A DNA stretch of 64,000 nt, taken from positions 1-64,000 of the forward strand of contig NZ_MJEI01000091.1 in NCBI RefSeq assembly GCF_002095395.1, written 5' to 3'. This DNA comes from Williamsia sp. 1135. GTDB lineage: Bacteria > Actinomycetota > Actinomycetes > Mycobacteriales > Mycobacteriaceae. Position numbers and translations under genes: made by a program. Positions 55,465-64,000 of this stretch are shown here, in pieces (the first letter of the stretch is position 1; each line of letters opens with the position of its first letter). A model generated the notes under the pieces. The model did not search any database, had not been told where the DNA came from, and was given only the letters and a program-made list of their open reading frames with translations.

Positions 55465-56288
55465 GAATGAACCCCGGCACGTTCGGTGTGGCCGGCCCGG
55501 ACACCCTCTGCCAATTCGGCGGTGAGCGCGCGGAGCGCATCAGGACTCTCGGTCACGGCGCTGACCAATGCGGAGCCGACGATCACGCCGTCTGCGTAGC
55601 CGGCGATCTCCGCGGCCTGCTTCTTGTTCCGTACGCCGAGACCCACACCGATCGGGATGTCGGAGCGCAGCCGGACCCGGGCACAGAGCTCGGGGGCCAT
55701 CGTCGACACGCTGTCGCGGGCACCGGTGACACCCATGGTGGAGGCGGCGTAGACGAATCCACTGCTCGCCTCGAGGGTCATCGCGAGCCGTTCCTCCGTC
55801 GACGACGGGGCGACGAGGAAGATCCGGTCGAGGTCATGTTCGTGCGAGGCGGCGATCCACTGGTCGGCCTCTTCGGGGATCAGGTTGGGGGTGATCAGAC
55901 CCAGGCCACCGGCCCCGGCGAGATCGCGGGCGAACGCATCGATTCCGTACGCCAGCACCGGGTTCCAGTAGGTCATCACCACAGCACTGCCACCGGCCTC
56001 GGAGATCGCCTCGACGGCCTTGAAGACGTCTTTGACACGGATACCCTGGCGCAGCGCCTGTTCGGCGGCCTCCTGGATGGTCGGTCCGTCCATCACCGGA
56101 TCGGAGTACGGAACGCCGACCTCGATGATGTCGCAGCCGGCCTCGACCATCGTGCGCATCGCGTCGAGCGAACCCGGCAGGTCGGGGTAGCCGACCGGCA
56201 GGTAACCGATGAGGGCGCTGCGCTTTTCCTCACGGCATTGAGCGAACAGCGGTCCCAGCCGAGAATCGGCCGAGGGGGATTCAGGCAT
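55461..56288 (-). CDS. trpA: Tryptophan synthase alpha subunit
   Basis: A 275-residue TIM-barrel enzyme splitting indole-3-glycerol phosphate into indole and glyceraldehyde-3-phosphate. Catalytic Glu and Asp lie in '[20 protein letters not shown]', and '[17 protein letters not shown]' is the loop region. Phosphate binding is in '[20 protein letters not shown]'. The ATG at 56288 lies inside the 3' end of trpB (8-bp overlap), as expected for the complex's coupled subunits. Confidence 0.97.
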   Translation of the reverse strand: MPESPSADSRLGPLFAQCREEKRSALIGYLPVGYPDLPGSLDAMRTMVEAGCDIIEVGVPYSDPVMDGPTIQEAAEQALRQGIRVKDVFKAVEAISEAGGSAVVMTYWNPVLAYGIDAFARDLAGAGGLGLITPNLIPEEADQWIAASHEHDLDRIFLVAPSSTEERLAMTLEASSGFVYAASTMGVTGARDSVSTMAPELCARVRLRSDIPIGVGLGVRNKKQAAEIAGYADGVIVGSALVSAVTESPDALRALTAELAEGVRAGHTERAGVHS

Positions 56289-57555
56289 GACCATCCACTT
56301 CGAAGAGTCCGAACCATTTGGCGGCGGTGTCGACGTCCTTGTCGCCACGCCCGGACAGGTTGACCACGATGATCGAGTCGGCACCGAGCTCTGGACCCAG
56401 TTTGAGGGCGCCGGCGACGGCGTGCGCCGATTCGATGGCCGGGATGATGCCTTCTTTGCGACTGAGCAGTGCCAGCGCGTCCATTGCCTCGGTGTCGGTG
56501 ATCGGCCGGTATTCGGCCCTGCCGATGTCCTTGAGGTACGCGTGCTCGGGTCCGACGCCCGGGTAATCCAGGCCGGCGGAGATCGAATGCGATTCGGTGG
56601 TCTGTCCGTCTTCGTCCTGCAGGAGATACGAGTAGGCGCCCTGGAACGCACCCGGGGTTCCGCCGGTGAAGGTTGCCGCGTGTCGGCCGGTTTCGACACC
56701 GTCTCCGGCAGCCTCGTAGCCGATCAGCCGAACATCGGTGTCGTCGAGGAACGGATGGAAGATGCCGATCGCGTTGGAACCGCCGCCGACACAGGCGACG
56801 ACCGCGTCGGGCAATCGACCCGCGGCTTGCAGGATCTGCTGACGGGTTTCGAGTCCGACCACGCGTTGCAGGTCGCGCACCATCATCGGGAACGGATGGG
56901 GTCCGGCCGCGGTGCCGAAGCAGTAGTAAGTGTCGTGCGCGTTGGTGACCCAGTCGCGCATCGCCTCGTTGATGGCATCTTTCAAGGTTGCCGAACCGGT
57001 TTCGACCGATACGACCGACGCGCCCAACAACCTCATCCGGGCGACGTTGAGCGCCTGCCGTTCGGTGTCGACCCGGCCCATGTAGATGATGCATTCCTGG
57101 CCGAGCATCGCGCACGCCGTCGCCGTGGCCACCCCGTGCTGACCGGCACCGGTCTCCGCGATCACCCGGTTCTTGCCCATCTTCTTCGCGAGCAACGCCT
57201 GCCCGAGCACGTTGTTGATCTTGTGGGATCCGGTGTGATTCAGGTCTTCTCGCTTGAGGAAGATCCGTGCGCCGCCGGCGAGCTCGGAGAGTCTGGTGGC
57301 CTCGTACAACGGTGACGGCCTGCCGGTGTAATCGCGCTGTAGCCGATCGAGTTCGCCGAGGAACTCATCATCGGAGCGGACCTTCTCGTACGCGGCGGTG
57401 ACCTCTTCGATCACGGCCATCAGGGCCTCGGGTACGTGGCGTCCACCGTAGACACCGAAGTGACCACCGCGGTCGGGTTCCAGCGAGGTACGGCTGACCA
57501 GGCCGGCGCTGGCGGAGGGTAGATCGGAAAGGGGTGCAGAAGACGACGACGTCAT
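56281..57555 (-). CDS. trpB: Tryptophan synthase beta subunit
   Basis: A 424-residue PLP enzyme joining indole and serine to tryptophan. The PLP lysine is in '[20 protein letters not shown]', and '[20 protein letters not shown]' and '[20 protein letters not shown]' (phosphate loop) are typical. It forms the alpha2beta2 channel with TrpA. The N-terminus has about 25 extra residues relative to short forms, usual in actinobacteria. It follows trpC by 16 bases. Confidence 0.97.
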   Translation of the reverse strand: MTSSSSAPLSDLPSASAGLVSRTSLEPDRGGHFGVYGGRHVPEALMAVIEEVTAAYEKVRSDDEFLGELDRLQRDYTGRPSPLYEATRLSELAGGARIFLKREDLNHTGSHKINNVLGQALLAKKMGKNRVIAETGAGQHGVATATACAMLGQECIIYMGRVDTERQALNVARMRLLGASVVSVETGSATLKDAINEAMRDWVTNAHDTYYCFGTAAGPHPFPMMVRDLQRVVGLETRQQILQAAGRLPDAVVACVGGGSNAIGIFHPFLDDTDVRLIGYEAAGDGVETGRHAATFTGGTPGAFQGAYSYLLQDEDGQTTESHSISAGLDYPGVGPEHAYLKDIGRAEYRPITDTEAMDALALLSRKEGIIPAIESAHAVAGALKLGPELGADSIIVVNLSGRGDKDVDTAAKWFGLFEVDGHA

Positions 57556-57571
57556 AAGGAGAACTCAGGGC

Positions 57572-58390
57572 CTATCGGACTGGTTTGGGGCAGGACGGAT
57601 GTGTTCCGGCGGTCACCAGTTCGGAGACGGCGGCACGTGGATCACCAGAAGTGACCAGCCCCTCTCCGACCAGCACCGCGTCGGCGCCGGCTCCGGCGTA
57701 GGCCAGCAGATCGGCGGTACCGCGGACCCCGGACTCAGCGATCCGGATCACCTGGGATGGCAGTCCGGGAGCGATCCGGGAGAAACTGTCTCGATCGACC
57801 TCGAGGGTCTTGAGGTTGCGGGCATTGACACCCACGACCGACGCACCCGCCTGCAAGGCACGGTCCGCCTCTTCTTCGGTGTGCACCTCGACAAGCGCCG
57901 TCATACCGAGCGACTCCGTGCGATCGAGCAGGGCCGAGAGCACGTTCTGCTCGAGTGCCGCGACGATCAGCAGGATGACGTCTGCACCGTGGGCGCGCGC
58001 CTCGTGGATCTGGTACGGGCCGACGATGAAGTCTTTGCGAAGGACCGGGATCTGTACCGCGGCGCGTACCGCGTCCAGGTCTGCGAGCGAACCGCGGAAC
58101 CGGCGCTCCTCGGTCAGGACGCTGATGATCCGGGCGCCGCCGGCCTCATAGGCCGATGCCAGTGCGGCCGGGTCGACGATGTCGGCGAGGTCGCCTTTGG
58201 AGGGGCTCGCCCGCTTCACCTCTGCGATGACCCCGATGCCCGGCTCGCGCAGAGCCGCTGCGGCGTCGATGGGGTCCGGTGCTGATGCGGAGGCTGCCTT
58301 GATCGCGGTGAAGTCGATCACTGATTCGCGGGCAGCCACATCGGCCTTGACTCCGGCGAGTATTGAGTCGAGGACGGTTTGCGTGCTCAT
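57572..58390 (-). CDS. trpC: Indole-3-glycerol-phosphate synthase
   Basis: A 272-residue barrel enzyme closing the indole ring of CdRP. '[20 protein letters not shown]' holds the catalytic Lys, '[20 protein letters not shown]' the second Lys, and '[18 protein letters not shown]' and '[12 protein letters not shown]' follow. It stands alone (no fused TrpF). Phosphoribosylanthranilate isomerase activity must come from PriA (hisA below). AAGGGG precedes the ATG at 58390. Two bases separate it from the preceding short ORF. Confidence 0.96.
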   Translation of the reverse strand: MSTQTVLDSILAGVKADVAARESVIDFTAIKAASASAPDPIDAAAALREPGIGVIAEVKRASPSKGDLADIVDPAALASAYEAGGARIISVLTEERRFRGSLADLDAVRAAVQIPVLRKDFIVGPYQIHEARAHGADVILLIVAALEQNVLSALLDRTESLGMTALVEVHTEEEADRALQAGASVVGVNARNLKTLEVDRDSFSRIAPGLPSQVIRIAESGVRGTADLLAYAGAGADAVLVGEGLVTSGDPRAAVSELVTAGTHPSCPKPVR

Positions 58391-58392
58391 GA

Positions 58393-58542
58393 TCAACCCC
58401 TTTCTGACGCGACTGACGAGGTTGCGCCCTGGTTGGTCGTGGACACGGCTGCTCGTGTTTTCAGTACACAAAGGGTAGCTGCGACCCCGCCGCGACCGGA
58501 TTCGGGGTACCACCAGTCCACGTGAGTCCCGTCACTTTTCAT
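58393..58542 (-). CDS. Short ORF with tandem Trp codons just before trpC
   Basis: A 49-codon frame beginning '[19 protein letters not shown]' and ending 'SSVASERG' two bases before trpC. Its ATG overlaps the stop of the trp-linked membrane gene (ATGA), so it could be translated by coupling. The tandem Trp codons at positions 10-11 near the start recall attenuator leader peptides, and ACACG/CGTGT and similar small stems lie behind. No clear terminator was found between it and trpC, so an attenuator is only a hypothesis; ordinary coupling of a small unknown protein is the alternative. Confidence 0.4.
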   Translation of the reverse strand: MKSDGTHVDWWYPESGRGGVAATLCVLKTRAAVSTTNQGATSSVASERG

Positions 58543-59327
58543 CGGTCTGCCGGACCGATGGTCGGATCGTCGCCGGTATCGAGTGCATCCCACAGCAAGC
58601 GTTCGTTGTTCCCGGAGTCCGTCTCGGCCGCGGGCACCGACTTCGCTGCCGTCCCGGATTCGTTCTCTGCGTCTGCGCTTGCGGTGGTCGCGGCCTTCTT
58701 CTCGGCTGCCCGCTGGGCGAAGACCTGCTCCTCGAGTTCGGCCCGCCGAGCCGCAGGCGACTTGTACTTCGACGACATCGGAGCATCACGAGATGCGATC
58801 TGCAGCATGACGACAGCGCCCAGAACCGCGAAGGCGGTGCCGAGGCAGACGATCAACCCGGGCAGGATCGAGGTGTCGACCTGAACAGCCTGGTAGCGGT
58901 TGGGTAGATCGATGACGTCGGCGGCGTACGAGGTGTGATCGTCGCCGGTCAGCAGGGTCAGGGCGGGCAGCAAGCCGAGGACGGCCACGGCGGCGACGAC
59001 GATCGCCGTCAGCCGCAGCGCCCACCCACGCAGCGACGCCGCTGCCGCGATCCCCGCGAGAAGCACCAGCGCGAGTGGTGTCAACAGTGGCGTCCAGTCC
59101 GACCCCTTCACCGTGAACGTGCGGGGCGGGGCCAAACCGTCGGCTCCGATGAGCTCGGCCCAGGTCATTCGTGACGCGCTCCAGAAGGCCACGGCGGCGA
59201 GCCCGAGCAACAACGCGATGATCCCGAGTCGTCTGCCCCGGCCGGCCCGGGCGGAGGCTGCCGATGTCGACGCGGGAACCGGCGTCGGGTCCGGTCCGGC
59301 AGGCGTCGGGTCTGTGGGCTCACTCAT
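58539..59327 (-). CDS. Trp-operon-associated membrane protein (TIGR02234-like)
   Basis: A 262-residue protein in the position of M. tuberculosis Rv1610, a family known as the tryptophan-region conserved membrane protein. After a Pro/Thr-rich 30 residues there are four hydrophobic segments ('[20 protein letters not shown]', '[19 protein letters not shown]', '[20 protein letters not shown]', '[20 protein letters not shown]'), then a charged tail with '[15 protein letters not shown]'. Its function is unknown. It overlaps trpE by eight bases. The ATG at 59327 is preferred to GTG at 59339. Confidence 0.88.
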   Translation of the reverse strand: MSEPTDPTPAGPDPTPVPASTSAASARAGRGRRLGIIALLLGLAAVAFWSASRMTWAELIGADGLAPPRTFTVKGSDWTPLLTPLALVLLAGIAAAASLRGWALRLTAIVVAAVAVLGLLPALTLLTGDDHTSYAADVIDLPNRYQAVQVDTSILPGLIVCLGTAFAVLGAVVMLQIASRDAPMSSKYKSPAARRAELEEQVFAQRAAEKKAATTASADAENESGTAAKSVPAAETDSGNNERLLWDALDTGDDPTIGPADR

Positions 59328-60879
59328 CGCCGGACCCACTCACCCTGGTCATGGTTCCGGCCGCCGCGATGGCCCGCAGCACGGCGCTGGCCTTGTTGCT
59401 GGCCTCGTTGTATTCGTAGTCGGGTTCGCTGTCCGCCACGACTCCCCCGCCGGCCTGCACATAAGCACGACCCTCCTTGAGTACGGCGGTGCGGATCGCG
59501 ATCGCGGTGTCGGCGTCCCCTGCGAAGTCGAGATAACCCACGATGCCGCCGTACAGCCCGCGCCTGGTCTTCTCGTGTTCGTCGATCAACTCCATGGCCC
59601 GTACCTTGGGTGCGCCGGTGAGCGTGCCTGCCGGGAAGCAGGCGTTGACCGCATCGAGCGCGGTCTTGCCGGACCGGAGATGGCCGGTCACCGTCGACAC
59701 CAGATGCATGACGTGGCTGTAGCGCTCGATGTGCCGATAGTCGCGGACCTCGACCGTGCCCGGTTCGCAGACCCTGCCGAGATCATTGCGCCCGAGATCC
59801 ACGAGCATCAGGTGCTCGGAGTTCTCCTTCTCGTCCGCGAGCAGGTCTTTCTCGAGCAGGACGTCCTCGGATTCGTTGGCGCCCCGCCAGCGGGTACCTG
59901 CGATGGGATGGGTGGTGGCCACCGAATCCTTGACGGTCACAAGGGCTTCCGGACTCGAACCCACGATGGTGAAGTCGGGTCCACCGTTACCGGGAACCCG
60001 GAGCAGGTACATGTATGGACTGGGGTTGGTCGTGCGCAAGACCCGGTACACGTCGATCGGGTCGGCGTCGGTCTTCATCTCGAAGCGCATCGAGGGCACC
60101 ACCTGGAACGCCTCGCCCGCCTCGATCTCCGACACCAGACTCGTCACGATCGTCCCGTACTCCTCGCGGGTGCGCTGGGCCTCGAACTCGGGGACGGCAC
60201 TGCGGTACGTCGAGACGGTCGACGGCGCAGGCGCGGCGAGCGCCGCGGTCATCGTGTCGAGCCGGGCGACCGCGTCGGCGTAGGCGTTCTCCGCCCGGTC
60301 GTCGGTCCCGTCCCAGTTGACTGCGTTGGCGATCAGCGTGATGGTGCCCTCGTGGTGGTCGACCGCCGCGATGTCGGTTGCCAGCAGCATCAGCATCTCG
60401 GGCAACTTCAGATCGTTCTCTGTGGTGTCGGGGAGGCGTTCGAGACGGCGCACCGCGTCGTAGGCGAGGAAACCCACGAAACCACCGGTCAGCGGCGGTA
60501 GGCCGGGGAAGCGATCGGTCGCGAGGATCTTCAAGGACTCGGCCAGGGCCGCCAGCGGGTCACCGCCTGACGGGGCGCCCGCGGGCTGGGTGCCCCACCA
60601 CTGTGCTTCGCCGTCCACCGAGGTCAACGCGGCAGGCGAACCTGCTCCGATGAACGACCAGCGCGACCAGGAACGACCGTTCTCCGCTGATTCGAGCAGG
60701 AACGTCCCGGGTCGGTCACCGGCGAGCTTGCGGTAGGCGCCCAGTGGCGTCTCCGAGTCTGCGAGCACCTTGCGGGTCACCGGTACCACCCGGTGATCGG
60801 CGGCCAGTTCGAGGAACTGTGCCATCGTGGTGGTGTCTGGGAAGCCGCCTGCAGTTGAGGCGGTGGTCTTGTTCGGCAT
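59320..60879 (-). CDS. trpE: Anthranilate synthase component I
   Basis: A 519-residue chorismate-utilising enzyme making anthranilate with the glutaminase TrpG (not in this window). Feedback-site sequence '[20 protein letters not shown]' contains the usual Leu-Leu-Glu-Ser motif for tryptophan binding. Catalytic signatures '[20 protein letters not shown]', '[20 protein letters not shown]' and '[20 protein letters not shown]' follow, and '[20 protein letters not shown]' ends it. ATG at 60879 is chosen; a GTG two codons earlier is possible. Confidence 0.96.
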   Translation of the reverse strand: MPNKTTASTAGGFPDTTTMAQFLELAADHRVVPVTRKVLADSETPLGAYRKLAGDRPGTFLLESAENGRSWSRWSFIGAGSPAALTSVDGEAQWWGTQPAGAPSGGDPLAALAESLKILATDRFPGLPPLTGGFVGFLAYDAVRRLERLPDTTENDLKLPEMLMLLATDIAAVDHHEGTITLIANAVNWDGTDDRAENAYADAVARLDTMTAALAAPAPSTVSTYRSAVPEFEAQRTREEYGTIVTSLVSEIEAGEAFQVVPSMRFEMKTDADPIDVYRVLRTTNPSPYMYLLRVPGNGGPDFTIVGSSPEALVTVKDSVATTHPIAGTRWRGANESEDVLLEKDLLADEKENSEHLMLVDLGRNDLGRVCEPGTVEVRDYRHIERYSHVMHLVSTVTGHLRSGKTALDAVNACFPAGTLTGAPKVRAMELIDEHEKTRRGLYGGIVGYLDFAGDADTAIAIRTAVLKEGRAYVQAGGGVVADSEPDYEYNEASNKASAVLRAIAAAGTMTRVSGSGDE

Positions 60880-60904
60880 CGTCACCTAGTGTCCCAGCCC
60901 GCCG

Positions 60905-61087
60905 CTACTGCCCGAGCGGCTCCCCACCCACACCCCAGTGCGAACGCGGGACCTCGGTGATCGTGACCCACACCGAGTCGGGATTCTTACCGGTGGCGCG
61001 TGCGTAGGCCTCGGTCACGGCGGCGATGGTCTCGCGCTTCACACGGTCACTGAGTCCGGGGGTCTGCGAGATCTGGATCAATGGCAT
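60905..61087 (-). CDS. 4-Oxalocrotonate tautomerase-family protein
   Basis: A 60-residue tautomerase. The catalytic Pro follows the initiator ('MPLIQISQTPGLS'), so removal of Met exposes it. Length and the 'KRETIAAVTEAYARATGK' helix fit the 4-OT family, which assembles as hexamers and ketonises enols. It sits between trpE and hisI, where M. tuberculosis has chaA and bcpB. The native substrate is unknown. Confidence 0.88.
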   Translation of the reverse strand: MPLIQISQTPGLSDRVKRETIAAVTEAYARATGKNPDSVWVTITEVPRSHWGVGGEPLGQ

Positions 61088-61129
61088 CGATGGGTGCCCC
61101 TCACTGGTGTCGCTCGGAAAATCAGGTGG

Positions 61130-61477
61130 TCAGGAAATCGTGGTGAACAGGACGTTCGCGTCGAAACAGGTGTGGTCACCGGTGTGGCAGGCGGCGCCGA
61201 TCTGTTCGACGGTCAGGAGCACGGTGTCGCCGTCGCAGTCCAGGCGGACCTCGGTGACCTTCTGCGTGTGACCACTGGTCTCCCCCTTGATCCACTGCTT
61301 GCCGCGCGAGCGCGAGAAGTAGGTGGCCTCACCGGTGTCCAGGGTGCGGGCGAGTGCGTCGTCGTCCATCCAGGCGACCATGAGCACCTGGCCGGTGCCC
61401 GCTTCCTGCACCACGGCGCAGACCAACCCGTCGGCGTTGCGTTTGAGCTGTCCTGCTATCTGGGCGTCCAGCGACAT
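61130..61477 (-). CDS. hisI: Phosphoribosyl-AMP cyclohydrolase
   Basis: A 115-residue enzyme opening the purine ring of phosphoribosyl-AMP, third step of histidine synthesis. Zinc ligands are in the two Cys of the C-terminal '[19 protein letters not shown]' and one Cys in 'RLDCDGD'. '[20 protein letters not shown]' is the signature. It is monofunctional, without the fused HisE of enterics. An in-frame upstream extension has no family match. Confidence 0.95.
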   Translation of the reverse strand: MSLDAQIAGQLKRNADGLVCAVVQEAGTGQVLMVAWMDDDALARTLDTGEATYFSRSRGKQWIKGETSGHTQKVTEVRLDCDGDTVLLTVEQIGAACHTGDHTCFDANVLFTTIS

Positions 61478-61520
61478 GTCATCGACTCCTCGTGCGTAAA
61501 GATCTGGCGCAGTGCGGCGT

Positions 61521-62294
61521 TCAGCGCACCGGGATGTGTTCGGCACGCATGGCGTCCTTGACCTGGCCGATGGTGAGTTCACCGAAATGGAAGACCGAGG
61601 CGGCCAGCACCGCGTCTGCCCCGCAACGCACAGCGGGTGGGAAATGTTCCGCCGCGCCGGCGCCACCGCTGGCGATCACGGGTACCCCGACGGCTGCGCG
61701 CACCGCGGTGATCATCTTCAGGTCGAAGCCGTTCTTCGTCCCGTCGGCGTCCATGGAGTTCAGCAGGATCTCACCGACACCGAGGTCCTGGCCACGCCGG
61801 GCCCACTCGACCGCGTCGATACCGGTGCCCTTGCGTCCACCGTGGGTCGTGACCTCCCACCCTGAGGGGGTCGGCGCGTCTCCGGCGGGCACGGTGCGCG
61901 CATCGACGGACAGGACGATGCATTGCGAGCCGAAATGCCTGCTCATCTCGCCGAGTATGTCGGGATTTGCGATTGCGGCGGTGTTCACGCCCACTTTGTC
62001 GGCACCCGCGCGCAGCAGGATGTCGACGTCGGCGACCGTACGCACGCCGCCACCGACGGTCAACGGGATGAAGACCTGATCCGCGGTGCGACGGACGACG
62101 TCGAGCATGGTGCCGCGATTGCCGCTCGAGGCGGTGACGTCGAGAAATGTCAGTTCATCGGCGCCCGCCGCGTCGTATGCCGCGGCGAGTTCCACCGGGT
62201 CGCCCGCATCGCGGAGGTTCTGGAAGTTGACACCCTTGACCACCCGGCCGTCGTCGACGTCCAGACACGGGATCACCCGCACAGCGACGGTCAT
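61521..62294 (-). CDS. hisF: Imidazole glycerol phosphate synthase subunit HisF
   Basis: A 257-residue half-barrel repeat TIM barrel, cyclase of the HisH/HisF complex, yielding imidazole-glycerol phosphate and AICAR. '[20 protein letters not shown]' (catalytic Asp11) and '[20 protein letters not shown]' (second Asp), with phosphate sites '[20 protein letters not shown]' and '[13 protein letters not shown]'. It overlaps the inositol-phosphatase-like gene by four bases. Confidence 0.97.
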   Translation of the reverse strand: MTVAVRVIPCLDVDDGRVVKGVNFQNLRDAGDPVELAAAYDAAGADELTFLDVTASSGNRGTMLDVVRRTADQVFIPLTVGGGVRTVADVDILLRAGADKVGVNTAAIANPDILGEMSRHFGSQCIVLSVDARTVPAGDAPTPSGWEVTTHGGRKGTGIDAVEWARRGQDLGVGEILLNSMDADGTKNGFDLKMITAVRAAVGVPVIASGGAGAAEHFPPAVRCGADAVLAASVFHFGELTIGQVKDAMRAEHIPVR

Positions 62295-63145
62295 CGGTAC
62301 TTCTCCTCAGGTGGTACGAAATCGCCGGGCTCGCCGAGCCGGACGATCAGTTGTCGTAGTTCTGCGTGGACACCGGGGCTCGCGGCGATGATCGACGGAG
62401 AGGTGACCGACCACGGTCTGCCCTCGATGTCGCTGATCTGGCCGCCGGCCGAGAGCACCAGTGCGGCGCCTGCTGCGTTGTCCCAGGCGTGATGCCCGAA
62501 ACTCACTGCGCCACCCAGTGATCCGCCGGCAGTCAGCGCGAGGTCGAAGCCGGTGCTGCCGAACAGCCGCAGTCGAGCGGCCCGCCGACTGAGCTCGCCG
62601 AGCAGTTCGAGGCGGAAGGCGCCGGGGTACCGGCCCCGGCTCGCGATGTTGAAGGCGCCGAACGCGAGCATCGCCTCACTCAGGGCCAGCTCCGGCATCG
62701 GAGCCACCGGCTTCCCGTTGCATGTCAGCCCGCCGTCCACGAAACCCGCATAATTCAGCCCGGACATGGGCAACCACGTCAGCCCGAGGACCGGTTGGCC
62801 GTCGTGGACGAGGGCGAGCAGGATGCCCGCGATGGGCAAGCCGGCCGAATAGTTGTAGGTGCCGTCGATCGGGTCGACGATCCAGACGGTCCCCGTGTCC
62901 AGTTCCGGGCCACCGAACTCTTCACCGTGCACCCCGACACCGGTGCGATCGGAGAGCTCGGCGGTGATCACCCGCTCGAGCTCAAGGTCCAGTTCGGTGG
63001 CAAAGTCGTTGTGTCCCTTCATCACCGCGCTGGGAGCGCCGACGCCGGACAGGAAGCGGTCGACCACCGAGTCGAGGACGTCGACCGCCGTCGCCAGCAG
63101 TCGCTCCGGGTCGAGGCCTGCGGGCAGTCCGCCGGTGGACGTCAC
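62291..63145 (-). CDS. impA: Inositol monophosphatase-family protein (ImpA-like)
   Basis: A 284-residue Mg-dependent phosphatase of the IMP family. Metal-binding motifs are 'VHGEEFGG' and '[20 protein letters not shown]' (DPIDGT), and '[18 protein letters not shown]' (WDxAAG) near the end. In M. tuberculosis impA lies at the same place between hisA and hisF. Roles range from inositol-1-phosphate to histidinol-phosphate dephosphorylation; in the his cluster the latter is possible but unproven. The start is unclear; GTG at 63145 is chosen to avoid overlap into hisA. Confidence 0.88.
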   Translation of the reverse strand: MTSTGGLPAGLDPERLLATAVDVLDSVVDRFLSGVGAPSAVMKGHNDFATELDLELERVITAELSDRTGVGVHGEEFGGPELDTGTVWIVDPIDGTYNYSAGLPIAGILLALVHDGQPVLGLTWLPMSGLNYAGFVDGGLTCNGKPVAPMPELALSEAMLAFGAFNIASRGRYPGAFRLELLGELSRRAARLRLFGSTGFDLALTAGGSLGGAVSFGHHAWDNAAGAALVLSAGGQISDIEGRPWSVTSPSIIAASPGVHAELRQLIVRLGEPGDFVPPEEKYR

Positions 63146-63158
63146 GAAGAGGCCAGCG

Positions 63159-63899
63159 TCATGAAGAGACCGCCGCCAAGGCCTCCACCAGGGTGAAACG
63201 TCCGGCGTAGAGCGCCTTGCCGACGATCGCGCCTTCCACACCCTCGCCGACGAGCCCGGCAATTGCGACGAGGTCGTCGAGAGTCGATACCCCACCCGAA
63301 GCCACCACCGGCGCATCGGTTTTGGCGGTCACCTCACGCAGCAACTCGAGGTTGGGTCCGGTCAGGGTGCCGTCTTTGGTGACATCGGTGACCACGTAGC
63401 GGCTGCAGCCGTCCCGCTCGAGTCGCTCCAGGACGTCCCACAGCTCGCCGCCGTCGGATACCCAGCCGCGCCCGCGCAGCCGGTAGGAGCCGTCGACGAA
63501 CTGGACATCGAGGCCCACTGCGATGCGATCGCCGTATTCACCGATCGACCGCGAGCACCACTCCGGGTTCTCGAGGGCGGCGGTGCCCAGATTCACCCGC
63601 GCACAACCGGTGGCCAGTGCGGCCTTCAGCGACTCGTCGTCGCGGATCCCGCCGGACAACTCCACCTTCACGTCGAGTTCATCGATGACACCGGCGAGCA
63701 GGTCGCGGTTGCTGCCCCGCCCGAATGCGGCGTCGAGATCCACCAGATGCACCCACTCGGCACCGTCGCGCTGCCAGGTCAGCGCGGCGTCACGCGGCGA
63801 ACCGTACGAGGTTTCACTGCCGGCCGCGCCCTGCACCAGGCGTACCGCCTGGCCGTCGGCCACATCGACCGCCGGAAGCAGTTCAAGTCGGGCGTTCAT
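63159..63899 (-). CDS. hisA: Phosphoribosyl isomerase A (HisA, bifunctional HisA/TrpF)
   Basis: A 246-residue beta/alpha barrel isomerase. Catalytic Asp11 ('[18 protein letters not shown]') and the second Asp in '[20 protein letters not shown]' are seen, with '[19 protein letters not shown]' and '[13 protein letters not shown]' phosphate loops. In actinobacteria this enzyme (PriA) isomerises both ProFAR (histidine) and phosphoribosylanthranilate (tryptophan). No trpF is present in the linked trp cluster, so the dual role is likely here. Starts ATG at 63899. Confidence 0.94.
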   Translation of the reverse strand: MNARLELLPAVDVADGQAVRLVQGAAGSETSYGSPRDAALTWQRDGAEWVHLVDLDAAFGRGSNRDLLAGVIDELDVKVELSGGIRDDESLKAALATGCARVNLGTAALENPEWCSRSIGEYGDRIAVGLDVQFVDGSYRLRGRGWVSDGGELWDVLERLERDGCSRYVVTDVTKDGTLTGPNLELLREVTAKTDAPVVASGGVSTLDDLVAIAGLVGEGVEGAIVGKALYAGRFTLVEALAAVSS

Positions 63900-63905
63900 G
63901 GTGTG

Positions 63906-64000
63906 TCAATCTCCCTCAGTTGTAGATTTCGGGTCGGATTCCGCGCGCATCGCATCGGCCGCGCGGTCGACCATCCGGTTGGCAACGATACCCATCGCAG
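63906..64000 (-). CDS. 3' end of an unidentified gene, running off the window
   Basis: The frame ending TGA at 63906-63908 reads '...MGIVANRMVDRAADAMRAES' then 'DPKSTTEGD', i.e. the last 31 codons of a gene that starts beyond position 64000. The hydrophilic, charged tail gives no family. In related genomes hisH is expected close by, but this ending is not recognisably HisH. Confidence 0.55.
   Translation of the reverse strand, partial: AMGIVANRMVDRAADAMRAESDPKSTTEGD

Noticed and set aside
59113-60501. A 462-codon plus-strand frame opposite trpE
   Set aside because: Shadow of trpE; Arg/His/Gly-rich translation without domain.

Overview
The window reads as chromosomal DNA of a high-GC, mycolic-acid-type actinobacterium, most like Gordonia or a close relative (inferred). 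Four things point there. The last 18 kb, read on the minus strand, follows the mycobacterial order hisA-impA-hisF-hisI-...-trpE-(trp-linked membrane gene)-trpC-trpB-trpA-lgt-...-pyk-tesB. Neither trpF nor trpD lies in this block, as expected when PriA (HisA) also does the TrpF step. The arsenate reductase is of the mycothiol-linked type. The gene content is rich in fadD, acyl-CoA dehydrogenase, Baeyer-Villiger and Rieske enzymes. No tRNA, rRNA, CRISPR array, insertion sequence or phage gene was recognised.

Layout. 0-3.2 kb: a BrkB/YihY membrane protein, a DUF3618 gene relic and a manganese catalase. 3.2-6.2 kb: an arsenic island (arsR-acr3-arsC, then divergent arsI/cadI and a second arsR) whose two promoters share near-identical boxes. 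6.2-9.4 kb: a rifamycin ADP-ribosyltransferase (arr), a GAF-ANTAR antiterminator, an Hsp20 and two small ORFs. 9.4-16.5 kb: an alpha/beta hydrolase without its serine, a zinc ribbon, an APC permease, a cupin, an MmyB-type regulator divergent from an alcohol dehydrogenase-SDR pair, and a peptidase E. 16.5-20.2 kb: an AraC regulator facing a Baeyer-Villiger-type monooxygenase and esterase operon (ketone to ester to acid plus alcohol). 20.2-23.5 kb: an AT-richer leader with a 29-codon ORF and its own terminator, a thioesterase under an inverted repeat, and an acyl-CoA dehydrogenase. 23.5-26.9 kb: a translationally coupled WcbI-GT4-GT2 surface-glycan operon.

26.9-33.1 kb: an FdhF/YdeP molybdoenzyme, a TetR gene, and divergent from it a Rieske oxygenase and a dehydrogenase, each with one in-frame stop codon. 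33.1-39 kb: a TetR/DHA2-efflux pair with two operator copies, a secreted lipase, a PucR regulator and a HAD phosphatase. 39-46 kb: two paralogous fadD genes (one frameshifted), a DUF1275 protein, a crotonase and TesB. 46-64 kb: pyk, gltD-gltB, lgt, the trp genes and the his genes, all on the minus strand, with many 4-8 bp stop/start overlaps.

The strongest points for follow-up are the two adjacent nonsense codons in the Rieske operon, the homopolymer frameshift in fadD, the acidic 29-residue peptide, the coupled WcbI-GT4-GT2 genes, the Trp-Trp-containing ORF just before trpC, and the shared boxes of the arsenic island. Starts were chosen from ribosome binding sites and overlaps. Functions are by recognition of motifs and family resemblance, without database searches.
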